Shown here: piece by piece, positions 9,173 to 18,492 of the stretch
How the letters are laid out: each line of letters starts with the position of its first letter
How positions within the stretch are numbered: the stretch's first letter is position 1
NCBI RefSeq assembly: GCF_001277215.2
Contig: NZ_CP013940.1
Location: 2,108,001 to 2,172,000 of the forward strand
DNA from: Cronobacter malonaticus LMG 23826
GTDB lineage: Bacteria > Pseudomonadota > Gammaproteobacteria > Enterobacterales > Enterobacteriaceae
Length of the DNA: 64,000 bases
Reading direction: 5' to 3'
Made by a program: the position numbers and the translations under genes
The notes under the pieces: generated by a model
Seen by the model: only the letters and a program-made list of their open reading frames with translations
What the model was told of the DNA's origin: nothing
The model's database searches: none

Positions 9173-9304
9173 TCTCACTCCTATGGCGCACGTGCGCAAA
9201 TCGCTGATGCCAGCGTTAAGCATAGCCTGGTGAAACATAAGCCTCGCTTATTGTACCTGCTATAGATATAACCCTTTGTTTCGTTGGGAAAAACCCATTT
9301 AACC

Positions 9305-9331
9305 TAAATTTTTTGGCTGACATTCCGATAA
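9305..9331 (+). promoter_or_regulatory. Sigma-28 (FliA) promoter of the chemoreceptor gene
   Basis: TAAATTTT, exactly 11 nt, then TCCGATAA. The FliA consensus is TAAAGTTT-N11-GCCGATAA; only one base in each box differs and the spacing is ideal. It lies about 70 bp upstream of a methyl-accepting chemotaxis gene, a standard FliA target. Confidence 0.85.
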
Positions 9332-9399
9332 CCGTCTGGTGGCACTCCTCTTTTTGAGTGGCCGGGTCGCTGTGTTACAACCTCACGCAAGGGAACAAC

Positions 9400-10938
9400 A
9401 TGTCAGTAAGGCGTTTTTCATTTCTCGTTTTCAGTCTGTTACTTTTTATCTTTCTCGTCAGTACCGTCTCTAACCTCTGGTCGCTCACGCGCAGCAACCA
9501 GTCGCTGGATAACGTGAATAAAGAAATTCGCGTGGTGCTTTCGGTGATTGACCCCATTAACCATAGCCGTACGCTGCGCGTGCGCCTGATGGAGGCGATG
9601 ATTAACGCCTCTCTTGGCGATACCCAGAAAACGCAGGCGTCGCTTGAATCCGCTAACGAGGTGATGCAAAAAGCCATCGCGGCGTTCAATAACTACAAAG
9701 CAGCCCCTGCGGTTGAAGGCGAAGAAGCGCTGGCGGCCCCGTACCGTCAGGCCTGGCAGGCCTATGTCGATGACGGCCTGCGTCCGCTGATGGATGCGGC
9801 GAGCCGCAACGATACCGCGCGGTTTAACCAGCTCGTAAGCACCACAATTCCACAACTGGATCGCCAGTTTGAGATCACGCTCGATCAGTTGCTGGCGTTT
9901 CGTGAGAAATATGCCCAGCGTCTGAACCAGGAAGCACAGGCGCGTTTTGTGAACAGCATCGTCACCATCGCAGTGTTCGCCCTGCTGTTTACGCTGCTGA
10001 TTGGCGCGATGTTTATTCTGCTGAAGCGCCGCGTACTGTCGCCGCTGGATGCCGCGCGTCGTCACTGCCAGCAGATGGCGGAAGGCGAGCTGCACACGCC
10101 GGTGCTCTCCGGCTCGAAAGATGAGATTGGCGAGATGCTCGGCTCGCTTGAGCAGATGCGTCTGTCGCTGGTCAATATCATCGCCCAGGTACGCGACTCC
10201 AGCCAGAGCGTGGCCCACGCCGCAGAAGAGATCGCCGCCGGTAACGTCGATCTCTCGGCGCGTACCGAAGAGCAGGCCGCATCGCTTGGCGAAACCGCCG
10301 CCAGCATGGAACAGCTGACCTCCACCGTGAAGCACACCTCGGAGAACACCGCCGAGGCCAATAAACTCGCGGGCAATATGCGCAGCGCCGCGCAGGAAGG
10401 CAACGCAATTGTCGAAGAAGTCGTCGTCTCCATGCAGGAGATCGAATCCAGTTCCAGTAAGATCGACAACATTATCGGCATTATCGAAGATATCGCCTTC
10501 CAGACTAACATTCTGGCGCTCAACGCCGCGGTGGAAGCCGCCCGTGCGGGTGAGCAGGGTCGAGGTTTTGCGGTGGTGGCAAGCGAAGTGCGTAACCTGG
10601 CGCAGCGCTCGTCGGTGGCCGCGAAGGAGATCAAAGAGCTTATCGAGCAGTCCGGCGAACAGGTGGTGCTGGGCAGTGACCGTGTGGCGCGCGCGGGCGA
10701 GAGCATGAAGCGCATTATCGGCTCGATTAAACAGGTCTCTGAGCTGATGTCAGAAATCGCGCTCTCCACTGGCGAGCAGAGCCGTGGGATTGAGCAGATT
10801 AACCAGGCCGTCGCGCAGATGGATTCCGTCACCCAGCAGAACGCCGCGCTGGTGGAAGAAGCCTCTGCCGCCGCCCACTCGCTGAAAGAGCAGTCACAGC
10901 TGCTCAATCAGGCGGTCGCGGTGTTTAAACTGAGCTAA
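9400..10938 (+). CDS. Methyl-accepting chemotaxis protein
   Basis: A 512-residue chemoreceptor. It has TM1 at about residues 8-28, a periplasmic four-helix-type sensor domain, TM2 at about 184-208, a HAMP domain to about 262, and a long cytoplasmic coiled coil. The highly conserved hairpin tip that binds CheA/CheW lies at 364-404 ([20 protein letters not shown]). The protein ends FKLS and lacks the C-terminal NWETF-type CheR-tethering pentapeptide, so it is a low-abundance-type receptor that would rely on other receptors for efficient methylation. The start at 9400 has AAGGGA upstream; an in-frame start at 9358 is not supported. The ligand cannot be predicted. Confidence 0.93.
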   Translation: MSVRRFSFLVFSLLLFIFLVSTVSNLWSLTRSNQSLDNVNKEIRVVLSVIDPINHSRTLRVRLMEAMINASLGDTQKTQASLESANEVMQKAIAAFNNYKAAPAVEGEEALAAPYRQAWQAYVDDGLRPLMDAASRNDTARFNQLVSTTIPQLDRQFEITLDQLLAFREKYAQRLNQEAQARFVNSIVTIAVFALLFTLLIGAMFILLKRRVLSPLDAARRHCQQMAEGELHTPVLSGSKDEIGEMLGSLEQMRLSLVNIIAQVRDSSQSVAHAAEEIAAGNVDLSARTEEQAASLGETAASMEQLTSTVKHTSENTAEANKLAGNMRSAAQEGNAIVEEVVVSMQEIESSSSKIDNIIGIIEDIAFQTNILALNAAVEAARAGEQGRGFAVVASEVRNLAQRSSVAAKEIKELIEQSGEQVVLGSDRVARAGESMKRIIGSIKQVSELMSEIALSTGEQSRGIEQINQAVAQMDSVTQQNAALVEEASAAAHSLKEQSQLLNQAVAVFKLS

Positions 10939-10956
10939 CGGTTGTAAAACGAGTCA

Positions 10957-10982
10957 GGGCAGGTGCCAGCCTGCCCTTTTTT
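10957..10982 (+). terminator. Terminator of the chemoreceptor gene
   Basis: Stem GGGCAGG/CCTGCCC with loop TGCCAG, followed by six T. Confidence 0.9.
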
Positions 10983-10989
10983 ATTGCGC

Positions 10990-12345
10990 TTAAAGCGGTT
11001 TATCGAGCTTTATAACCCACAGTTCATTCTGCGAGGCGGGTTTTTCCAGCGGCTTAATGCCGATTTTGCTGGCAACCGGCTTGCCGTCCAGGGTCAAATG
11101 CCCCTTTCCGTCGACGTTGTAGTCATCCATCGCTTTTTTATCGCCCTGCGGCTCCAGCAGCTCTGACTGTAAACCAAAGTCGTTATCGTTAATGACCGCG
11201 AGGGTTTGCGAGTCGATAAGCGCCAGCCCTTCGGCCTTTTCCTGCTGCCAGCCCAGTTCACGCAAATCAACCGCCAGCTGTTTTGTGGCGAGCTTCACGC
11301 CGCGCGCGTTGAGTTTTTCCGCATCGTCAAATTCCGGCGGCTGGGTGTTATCCAGCGTGCTCAGATCGGTGGCGTTGCTGAGATCGACCACATAGATACG
11401 GTTGCGCATGGTTTTGTTTTTATCGCCGCCCTGCTCGATAAGCAGAATACGATGGTCATCGAGCGCCACGATATCGCCGATTTTAGCGTCTTTGGCTTTT
11501 TTATAGACGTCGATGTCGATCGGATAACCGTACATCGCGGTTTTACCGGTCGCCGGGTCAAAACTCACCAGACGCGTAAAGCGCGCGGTGTTTTTGGTTT
11601 TGCCGTCGATATCCAGCGTGCTCTGCACCGCCGCGATAATGCGCCCGTCCGGCATCCGGGTCAGCCCTTCAAAGCCGCGGTTAGGCTGACGCCATTTAAT
11701 GATATTTGGCAGTCCGCCCGCCACGCCCTCTTCACCCTTACCGGCCTGCGGGCCATGTTTAGCAAGGATCGCGCCGCTGGCGTCCACATGAATAATAAAC
11801 GGACCATATTCGTCACACAGCCAGTAGCCGCCCTTGCCGTCTGGCGTGATGCCTTCGGTATCCAGCCCGCGCTTATCGCCAGTGAGCGTTTGCAGCGCGT
11901 CGTTGAGCGCCAGCTCATTCGTCGCGCCGATAAGCCCGGCAGGCAGCGGCAGACCGCTGATATTGCCCTGATCGTCATGCAATGGCATCGGGTCGCTCGC
12001 CTGCGCCTGATCTTTGCTGACGCGAATGGTCATCATCAGCGGCGTGTACTCCGGGCTTGCGAAGATTTTCGACTCCTGCTTACCCATTTTCGGCGAGTCG
12101 GCGTTCGGGCCGCGGTCGGTGACGGTCGCGAAAATCAGGTCATCGCCCTCTTTGCGTAAAAACAGCAGGCCGGAGCCAACGCCTACCGGCAGGCCATTCG
12201 GAAACGCGCTGGCGTAGTTGCCGGAATAGACCACATGGTCTTCCTGCGGAAACGTCACGACATAGCGTTCAACCTGCGGCGCGGCGGCCAGTGAACAGAG
12301 CGGAAAAAGCGCGGCGAAAGCGAGCGTAAGCGGTTTAATTTTCAT
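10990..12345 (-). CDS. Secreted esterase-like/phytase-like beta-propeller protein
   Basis: A 451-residue protein with a clear signal peptide (MKIKPLTLAFAALFPLCSLA, cut near residue 22). Blocks such as FATVTDRGPNAD, GLDTEGITPDGKGGYWLCDE, GFEGLTRMPDGRI and KAEGLALIDSQTLAVINDND fit the 'esterase-like activity of phytase' domain, a beta-propeller with acidic residues that can bind metal. It probably acts in the periplasm on a phosphate ester or related substrate; the true activity is unknown. It is monocistronic, convergent with the chemoreceptor gene, and separated from the Dms-like operon by about 100 bp. Confidence 0.82.
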   Translation of the reverse strand: MKIKPLTLAFAALFPLCSLAAAPQVERYVVTFPQEDHVVYSGNYASAFPNGLPVGVGSGLLFLRKEGDDLIFATVTDRGPNADSPKMGKQESKIFASPEYTPLMMTIRVSKDQAQASDPMPLHDDQGNISGLPLPAGLIGATNELALNDALQTLTGDKRGLDTEGITPDGKGGYWLCDEYGPFIIHVDASGAILAKHGPQAGKGEEGVAGGLPNIIKWRQPNRGFEGLTRMPDGRIIAAVQSTLDIDGKTKNTARFTRLVSFDPATGKTAMYGYPIDIDVYKKAKDAKIGDIVALDDHRILLIEQGGDKNKTMRNRIYVVDLSNATDLSTLDNTQPPEFDDAEKLNARGVKLATKQLAVDLRELGWQQEKAEGLALIDSQTLAVINDNDFGLQSELLEPQGDKKAMDDYNVDGKGHLTLDGKPVASKIGIKPLEKPASQNELWVIKLDKPL

Positions 12346-12445
12346 TGTTCACAGATCCAGAGTCGGGGTGAGACTGTTATAAGACGCAGGCGTGACAGAT
12401 TAATGACAGCGCCCTTTTCCCCTGTGGATTCAGCGAGTCACAGCG

Positions 12446-13300
12446 TTAACCGCCGCGCATGTTGAAGCCATGACGCCGACAAACCGGGCACAGCTTCTCG
12501 CCCTGCCGCCATGCACGCCACGGCTCGCCGCAGCGCTCGCAGCGGGCGTGATGCAACGCCCGGTGAATCAGCGGCCCGGCGTCGCCCTCCGTTATGGTTA
12601 TAGCCTTAACCGGGCACACCGCCGCGCAGTCGCCGCAACCATCGCAACGTGCGGTATTGAGTGTGAAATCCTCTTCATCAAAGCGAATCGCGCCGCCTGC
12701 GCACACCCGGTCACAGGCGCCGCATACCAGACAGCGCGTGGTGTCCAGAACGGCGACACAGGTTGTGGAAAACGCCCCCGCCGCGCGCCGTGTGGCGGCG
12801 TCATAGCGTACGCGTGCGAGTTCACCGTCAGGCCTCAGCAGACGGCGCTTCGCCTCCCCGGGCGTTGATGAAACCGCAACACACTGCCAGGGCGGCTCGC
12901 CGCGCTTTTTCAGCCACAGGTTAAGTTCTGCCAGCGGACGCAGCCACAGCGGGTCACGCATGAGATCCACCGCAACCGCGCGTATGCGGTACTGCGTATG
13001 CCAGAGCATCAGCTCCTCTGCCGCGACCGGCAGCGTGTACGGCCCGAGCAGTACGCCATCGCGATGGGTACGCGCCAGCGGCACGAGACTCTCAAACGCG
13101 TCCGCCGGGCAGACAAACAGGCAGATCCCGCAGCCGGTGCATCGCTCCGGGGCGAGAATAACCTCATGATTGTGGATGGCCAGCGCGCCGGTCGGGCAGC
13201 GTGTTACGCAATAATCGCAGCGGCTGCGGGCCAGCCGTTTCCTGGCGCAGCGCGCGCCCACACAGGGTTGTGCGGGCGCGAAGGTGTCAAAGAGATCCAT
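12446..13300 (-). CDS. Polyferredoxin (4Fe-4S) accessory protein of the Dms-like operon
   Basis: A 284-residue protein with several 4Fe-4S cluster motifs: CTGCGICLFVCP and RCDYCVTRCP near the N-terminus, and CLVCGACDRVC and CDGCGDCAAVCP in the C-terminal half. A zinc-ribbon-like pair ends the protein (CERCGEP and CPVCRR). There is no Tat or Sec signal, so it should be cytoplasmic. The middle ~130 residues have no cluster. It overlaps the membrane-anchor gene by one base and is the last gene of the operon, so it is probably an electron-transfer or maturation partner (compare NapF) of the DmsA-like enzyme. The exact role is inferred from context. Confidence 0.8.
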   Translation of the reverse strand: MDLFDTFAPAQPCVGARCARKRLARSRCDYCVTRCPTGALAIHNHEVILAPERCTGCGICLFVCPADAFESLVPLARTHRDGVLLGPYTLPVAAEELMLWHTQYRIRAVAVDLMRDPLWLRPLAELNLWLKKRGEPPWQCVAVSSTPGEAKRRLLRPDGELARVRYDAATRRAAGAFSTTCVAVLDTTRCLVCGACDRVCAGGAIRFDEEDFTLNTARCDGCGDCAAVCPVKAITITEGDAGPLIHRALHHARCERCGEPWRAWRQGEKLCPVCRRHGFNMRGG

Positions 13301-14139
13301 CAGCCATCAATGGAGAAAAATGCCAGACGCAGCAGCAGTTCGCCGATGAGTATCAGCGTGCTGCCGGTCATTTGCGACGAGCGCGAGCCATGCGGGCGCG
13401 TCAGCCCGGTCATCAGCAGCATCGCGCCCGCCGCTGAGCAGCACCAGCCGGTGAGGCGCAGCCCGGCGCAGGCGTTGAAGGCCGACAGCGGTTGCAGCGG
13501 AAACGTCACCGGTACGATAGCCTGCGCTAAAAAGTGATAGTACGCAGGCTGAATGAGAAGCCGGATCAATACCACCGCCAGTGCCAGCAGCGAGAGACGC
13601 CGGCTGGCGGCGAGCTCTGCCTGCGCGTTGAAGGCCGGACGCAACGCGAGGCGCAACTGTAACAACGACGCGCCGATGAGCACGACCGAACCCAGGAACA
13701 TGGCCCAGGTGTTGACGTGCTGCCAGGTGACGACAGACGCGTGGCAGTAAATGGACGCCATGGCCACCATATCCGCAAGCCCCGCCAGCACCGTCAGCCA
13801 CAGCAGCGGCCACGGCACGGTGCGTTTCATTATCAGCAGCAAAATACTGATAGCCAGCAACGCCATAAACACGCCCGCGAGCGCAATCTCCCGGCTGAGC
13901 CAGGAGCTGGACAGATGGCGCAGCGCATTAAAGGCGTTGAGGGGATAGCCCAGATGCAGCGTAGAGGCGAGCAAACCGAGCGCCGCCGCAACGCCCACAC
14001 AAACCAGCGCAGGCAGTGTGGCGAGCGTATGCCGCCCCGCGCGGGGCATCAGCCCGGCGGTCAGGCAAAGCATCAGCGTAAAGCCCACCGCGCCCTGCAT
14101 CAGCAGCGTAAAAATCACTAACGGAAACTCATGCATCAT
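13300..14139 (-). CDS. DmsC-like membrane anchor subunit
   Basis: A 279-residue very hydrophobic protein with about eight transmembrane helices, of the DmsC/YnfH anchor type. It starts MHEFPLVIFTLLMQGAVG after an initial Met, as DmsC proteins do, and contains the LHLGYPLNAFNALRHLSSSWLSRE block typical in style of this family. It should anchor the catalytic and Fe-S subunits and oxidise menaquinol. The start at 14139 is preceded by AGGAGG at a 6-nt distance and overlaps the DmsB-like stop by 11 bp. The last base of its stop region overlaps the ATG of the polyferredoxin gene. Confidence 0.85.
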   Translation of the reverse strand: MMHEFPLVIFTLLMQGAVGFTLMLCLTAGLMPRAGRHTLATLPALVCVGVAAALGLLASTLHLGYPLNAFNALRHLSSSWLSREIALAGVFMALLAISILLLIMKRTVPWPLLWLTVLAGLADMVAMASIYCHASVVTWQHVNTWAMFLGSVVLIGASLLQLRLALRPAFNAQAELAASRRLSLLALAVVLIRLLIQPAYYHFLAQAIVPVTFPLQPLSAFNACAGLRLTGWCCSAAGAMLLMTGLTRPHGSRSSQMTGSTLILIGELLLRLAFFSIDG

Positions 14140-14758
14140 GCTGTTCCTCCTGCTGAGCGCCCTGATGCGGCTTAATAACCAGATTGGGTCTGGTGACGGA
14201 TGACGGCGGCAGGCCGTTGACGTCTGAGAGTGTGCCGAAGCGTTCACGCAGCGCACTAATCGGCCCGAACTGGATAGCCCCGAGCGGGCACGTGGCGACG
14301 CACACCGGCGGCTCGCCCTTCGCCAGCCGATCGATGCAGAAATCGCATTTCGACATCTGCCCGGTCTGCGTATTGCGCTGCGGCGCGCCGTAAGGGCACG
14401 ACCAGGCGCAGTAGCCGCAACCGACGCATTTATCGGTGTTCACCCGCACGATGCCGTCGCCGTCGCGCTTGTGCATGGCGGTGGTTGGACAGTTGCGCGT
14501 GCAGATGGGGTCTGCGCAGTGGTTGCACGAAATCGACAAGGTATAAGCAAAGACATTTTGCATAAGCCCGCCTGCGCCGGTGGGCGTGAAGCCGCCGCCG
14601 TGAACCTCATAGACGCGCCGAAAGCGCCGCCCCGGTTCGAGATTATTTTTGTCTTTGCACGCCACCTGGCAGGCTTTGCAGCCTGAACAGCGCGACGAAT
14701 CGATGAAAAATCCCAGTTGCTCGCCGCTGACCGGGGGATAGTCTTTAAACTGACTCAT
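14129..14758 (-). CDS. DmsB-like 4Fe-4S electron-transfer subunit
   Basis: A 209-residue protein with four cysteine groups in the order expected for DmsB: CSGCKACQVAC, then CNHCADPIC, then CVGCGYCAWSC, then CDFC with a later CVATCP. These would hold four 4Fe-4S clusters passing electrons from the membrane anchor to the molybdenum subunit. It overlaps the DmsA-like gene by 14 bp and the anchor gene by 11 bp, giving strict translational coupling. It has no signal of its own and would be exported with the Tat-targeted catalytic subunit. Confidence 0.9.
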   Translation of the reverse strand: MSQFKDYPPVSGEQLGFFIDSSRCSGCKACQVACKDKNNLEPGRRFRRVYEVHGGGFTPTGAGGLMQNVFAYTLSISCNHCADPICTRNCPTTAMHKRDGDGIVRVNTDKCVGCGYCAWSCPYGAPQRNTQTGQMSKCDFCIDRLAKGEPPVCVATCPLGAIQFGPISALRERFGTLSDVNGLPPSSVTRPNLVIKPHQGAQQEEQHDA

Positions 14759-17123
14759 GTCTGGTTACCTCAACGAGCAGGGTTTGATGGGCGTTGCCTT
14801 TGGCAAGCGGAGTGATGCGCGCGCTGGTGAGCACATTCGGACAGCCGCCGTTATCGACGCCGTCAGCATCCGGCTGCCACCAGGCACCCGCCTGCATCGC
14901 CACCACGCCGGGAATAATGCGCGGCGTCACTTCGGCGGGAATGCGCACCACGCCGCGATCGTTATAAATACGCACCAGATCGCCCTGCTGAATGCCGCGC
15001 GCGCGGGCGTCCTGCGGGTTAATCCAGAGCTGCTGGCGCTGCACCTCCTGCAGCCACGGGTTGGCGTATTGCGTCGAGTTGGCGAGGTTTTTCCCCTTCC
15101 ACGTAATGAGCTGTAGCGGATATTTGTCGCGCAGCGCGTCTTCTGGCCCTTCTTTCGCGGGCACATAGTGCGAAAGCGCCGGGATCTCCGGGTGTTTCAT
15201 CTCCCAGAGTCGCTTAGAGAAAATTTCAATTTTGCCGGAGGGTGTCGGGAACGGATGGTTGTCCGGGTCGCGGATATTCTCTTCAAACGCGACATACGGC
15301 GGCGATTTCAGGTAGACGTGCGGATTGGCGCACAGCCCGGCGAAATCGGGCAGCTTGCGATCCGCCAGCGCCTCGCGGGTTTTCTCCCAGATATGCTCCA
15401 CCCACTGTTTTTCGCTGCGCCCTTCGCTAAAACGCGCCTCGATACCGAGCTTACGCGCGACCTCGCGCAGCCAGTCGTAGTCCGAGCGGCGCTCAAACTC
15501 CGGCTCCACCAGCTTTTGCGACAGCAGCAGATAGTTGCCGGTGCCCCAGGTTTCGCCGATGTTCCAGCGCTCCATAAAGCTCGTTTCGGGCAGCAGCAAA
15601 TCGGCGTAGCGGGCGCTGGGCGTGAGGAAGAGATCGCTTACCACGATAAACTCAACCTTGCTTTCATCTTCCAGCACTTTCACGGTCTGGTTGATGTCCG
15701 GGTTCTGGTTCGCCAGATAGTTGCCCGCAAGATTAAAGATGAATTTGATGTTGCTGGAGAGTGTTTCAGCGCCTTTTAAACCATTTTCTGGTGTGACCTT
15801 CGCCGCGTCGTCGCACGCCTGCACCCAGTTCATGATGGAGATTTTTTCCGCCACCGGGTTCGGTACGCTGTACGGATCGGCACAGAACAGCCGGTTGCCG
15901 ATGCCGCCGTAGCCGGCCGCCCAGCCGCCCTTAACGCCGACATTGCCGGTGATGGTGGCGAGCAGTGTGGAGCCGCGCGCGGTGCGCTCGCCGCAGATAT
16001 GGCGCTGCGGCCCCCAGCCCTGGATTAGCGCCGCTGGTCTGGTGGTGGCGTAGTCACGGGCGAGCTGGCGGATGGTCTGCGCAGGCACATGGGTGATGCG
16101 CTCCGCCCACTCCGGCGTTTTTTTCACGCCATCTTTTTCGCCAAAGAGATACGCCATCAGCGATTCTTCCGCCGGTACGCCTTCCGGCAGGGTGTTTTCA
16201 TCAAAGCCAATGGCGTGACGCGCGATAAACGCGCTGTCATGTAGGTTTTCGCTGATGATGACGTACATCATCGCGTCCATCAGCGCGTTGTCGGTGGTGG
16301 GCAGCAGCGGCACCCACTGGTCGGCGAGCGATGCCACGGTGTCGGAGTAGCGCGGATCGACCACGATAAACCGGGTGCCGCTGCGCTTCATCTGCTGGAA
16401 GTAGTGGTTAGTGTGACCAAAAACGGTTTCGTTCGGGTTATGACCCCAGAGGATCACAAGCTTTGTGTCTTTGAGCGTATCGAGCGAGCTGCCGCTGGCG
16501 GCGGTGCCGTAGGTGTAGGGCGTGGCCGCCGCGGTGTTGCCCATACTCACTGAGTGATAGGACTCAAGATAGCCCCCGGTCAGGTTCAGTAAACGCCGCG
16601 CCATTTTATCGCCGGAGAACGCGCCGCCGGAAACGGCCGTGTCGGTGTGCATAAAGCGCGACGCCGGGCCATATTTGGCGGTAATTCGGCGCAGGTTATC
16701 GGCGATAAGCGTGGTCGCCTCATCCCAGCTGATGCGCTCGAACTTCCCTTCTCCGCGTTTGCCGACGCGCTTCATCGGGTATTTCAGCCGGTCCGGGTGG
16801 TAGACAAACTGACGATACCCTCGTCCGCGCACGCAGGGGCGCATCAGCGGCATCTCAGGATCCACCTCGTTATCCGGGCAGGTGGAGATGCGCGTTACCA
16901 CGCCTTCTTTAACGTGCGCGCGGATATCGCATTTGCCGCCGCAGTCAAAGGTGCTGCATGTCGGCACGATTTTTTCAGCGGCCTCTGCCACAGGCGTATC
17001 AGCGTTAGCCTTGCCTGCCTTCACAAAAAGCGGCGCGGCCGCCAGCGCCGAGGTGGCGCGCAGAAAGTCGCGGCGCGACAGCCCGCCCTCGCCCGGCCCA
17101 TCCTTTTGGGTTAGTGGTTTCAT
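14745..17123 (-). CDS. DmsA-like molybdopterin oxidoreductase, Tat-exported
   Basis: A 792-residue catalytic subunit of the DMSO reductase family. A Tat signal lies at residues 15-45 with SRRDFL. The Fe-S motif begins CSTFDCGGKC and ends at a later Cys in RPCVRGRG. The segment GGYLESYHSVSMGNTAA aligns with the region that supplies the Mo ligand in DmsA (a serine there), followed by VILWGHNPNETVFG. Late motifs such as LLLPETSFMERWN and GKNLANSTQYANPW are usual for bis-MGD enzymes. Such enzymes reduce S- or N-oxides during anaerobic respiration; the substrate here is not determinable. No TorD/DmsD-type chaperone gene is in the cluster. Confidence 0.9.
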   Translation of the reverse strand: MKPLTQKDGPGEGGLSRRDFLRATSALAAAPLFVKAGKANADTPVAEAAEKIVPTCSTFDCGGKCDIRAHVKEGVVTRISTCPDNEVDPEMPLMRPCVRGRGYRQFVYHPDRLKYPMKRVGKRGEGKFERISWDEATTLIADNLRRITAKYGPASRFMHTDTAVSGGAFSGDKMARRLLNLTGGYLESYHSVSMGNTAAATPYTYGTAASGSSLDTLKDTKLVILWGHNPNETVFGHTNHYFQQMKRSGTRFIVVDPRYSDTVASLADQWVPLLPTTDNALMDAMMYVIISENLHDSAFIARHAIGFDENTLPEGVPAEESLMAYLFGEKDGVKKTPEWAERITHVPAQTIRQLARDYATTRPAALIQGWGPQRHICGERTARGSTLLATITGNVGVKGGWAAGYGGIGNRLFCADPYSVPNPVAEKISIMNWVQACDDAAKVTPENGLKGAETLSSNIKFIFNLAGNYLANQNPDINQTVKVLEDESKVEFIVVSDLFLTPSARYADLLLPETSFMERWNIGETWGTGNYLLLSQKLVEPEFERRSDYDWLREVARKLGIEARFSEGRSEKQWVEHIWEKTREALADRKLPDFAGLCANPHVYLKSPPYVAFEENIRDPDNHPFPTPSGKIEIFSKRLWEMKHPEIPALSHYVPAKEGPEDALRDKYPLQLITWKGKNLANSTQYANPWLQEVQRQQLWINPQDARARGIQQGDLVRIYNDRGVVRIPAEVTPRIIPGVVAMQAGAWWQPDADGVDNGGCPNVLTSARITPLAKGNAHQTLLVEVTRHESV

Positions 17124-17175
17124 TCAGTTCCCTCATCAAAAGGGCGTATTCTGCAAAGCCCTGAAACGGGAAAGC

Positions 17176-17189
17176 TTGATGGTTATAAA
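17176..17189. promoter_or_regulatory. Candidate FNR site for the Dms-like operon
   Basis: TTGAT-GGTT-ATAAA differs from the FNR consensus TTGAT-N4-ATCAA at one position. On the minus strand an AGAATA hexamer at 17147-17152 could be the -10 box. A start near 17140 would put the site at about -42, the usual class II activating position. This fits an anaerobic reductase operon. Confidence 0.55.
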
Positions 17190-17256
17190 TGGGAAAAAAT
17201 TGAACGGCGCGTAGCGGAAAGTTTCAGAAAAACGGGCGGGAAGAAAGACGAAAAGG

Positions 17257-17288
17257 AGAAAAATGGCACCGCCTGAGCCAGCGGCGCC
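17257..17288 (-). terminator. Terminator of the flavoprotein/cytochrome c operon
   Basis: On the minus strand GGCGCCGC and GCGGTGCC form an 8-bp stem with one G-T pair, loop of 8, followed by ATTTTT. Confidence 0.75.
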
Positions 17289-17295
17289 GTGTGAC

Positions 17296-18492
17296 TTACT
17301 CGTTGTGCTGTTGCTCGCGGGCCTCTTTCACCTGCGCGGGCGTGACGGGTGCGGCATGGTTGCCGAAACTGCCGCGAATGTAGTTGGTGACATCCGCCGC
17401 ATCCTGGTCGCTGAGCGTCCAGCCGTAACCCGGCATACTGTACGGCAGATGGCCCTGCGTCACCGCCGTTTTACCGCCCTCCAGCACCACGCGCAGCAGC
17501 GTCAGCGGGTTCCCGGCGTTCACGGTGAGATTGTCTTTCAGCGCCGGAACGGCGTACTCCGCGCCCTCGCCGTTGCTGGCGTGACAGGTGGCGCAGTAGC
17601 GGGCATAGAGCTGATGACCGTTCTCCATTTCGGCTTTCGCCACCTTCGGCGCGTCGCCTTTCGCCGGCTCGCTGCCCGGCAGGCTTAACAGATAATTCGC
17701 GATGGCGCGGTTGTCGTCATCGGTCAGGTATTGCGTGCTGTTAGTGACAACCTCATCCATTGGCCCACTCAGCGCCGCGTGTTTACTGCGCCCTTCGCGC
17801 AGCAGCACGGCGAGATCCTCTTCGGACATTTTCAGCCCGCGCAGCGACGGCGCGTACCAGCCGTTAAGCGCCTCGCCCGCGAGGAACTGCTCATCACGCT
17901 CGTCGAAAGCTTTTTCCTGCATCCCCACGCCGCGCGGCGTATGGCATGCGCCGCAGTGGCCCGGCCCCTGCACCAGATACGCGCCGCGGTTCCAGGCCGC
18001 GCTTTTATCCGCGCGCGGCGTAAACGGTTTATGGTCCACAAACAGGCTGTTCCAGATGCCAAGCGGCCAGCGTATCGAGAGCGGCCACGGAATGTCGCTT
18101 TCGCGGTTCGCGGTGGCCTGCGGTTTAACCTCGTTAATCAGATAGTCATAGAGCGCGCGCAGATCGTCATCGCTCATCTTCGCATAGGACGGATACGGCA
18201 TCGCCGGGTAGAGATGGTGGCCGTCCTTCGCAATACCTTCGCGCATGGCGCGGGCGAATTCGTCATAGCTGTAGCTGCCGATACCGTGGGTTTTATCCGG
18301 CGTGATGTTGGTGGAGTAAATATCGCCAAGCGGCGTGGCGAATTTCAGCCCGCCCGCCAGCGGCGCGCCGTCCGCGGCCGTATGGCAGGCCATGCAGTCG
18401 CCCGCGCGCGCCACATATTCGCCGCGCGACATCTCCTGCGCGCCCGTGTGCGCCGCCCACAGGCTTAACGCCAGTAACGTAATACGTTTCAT
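17296..18492 (-). CDS. Tri-haem cytochrome c subunit
   Basis: A 398-residue exported cytochrome with a signal peptide ending near residue 19 (HTGAQ). Three haem-c sites are visible: CMACH at 33-37, CGACH at 180-184 and CATCH at 300-304. This three-domain layout is that of cytochrome c subunits of membrane-bound alcohol, aldehyde, gluconate and related periplasmic dehydrogenases, which pass electrons to the quinone pool or an oxidase. Its start overlaps the stop of the upstream flavoprotein gene by 4 bp (ATGA), so the flavoprotein is almost certainly its electron donor. No membrane helix other than the signal is evident. Confidence 0.9.
   Translation of the reverse strand: MKRITLLALSLWAAHTGAQEMSRGEYVARAGDCMACHTAADGAPLAGGLKFATPLGDIYSTNITPDKTHGIGSYSYDEFARAMREGIAKDGHHLYPAMPYPSYAKMSDDDLRALYDYLINEVKPQATANRESDIPWPLSIRWPLGIWNSLFVDHKPFTPRADKSAAWNRGAYLVQGPGHCGACHTPRGVGMQEKAFDERDEQFLAGEALNGWYAPSLRGLKMSEEDLAVLLREGRSKHAALSGPMDEVVTNSTQYLTDDDNRAIANYLLSLPGSEPAKGDAPKVAKAEMENGHQLYARYCATCHASNGEGAEYAVPALKDNLTVNAGNPLTLLRVVLEGGKTAVTQGHLPYSMPGYGWTLSDQDAADVTNYIRGSFGNHAAPVTPAQVKEAREQQHNE

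Noticed and set aside
9368..9382. GGTTGTAAC on the minus strand, resembling a Ter core
   Set aside because: Only the TTGTAAC part matches; the flanking Ter positions do not.
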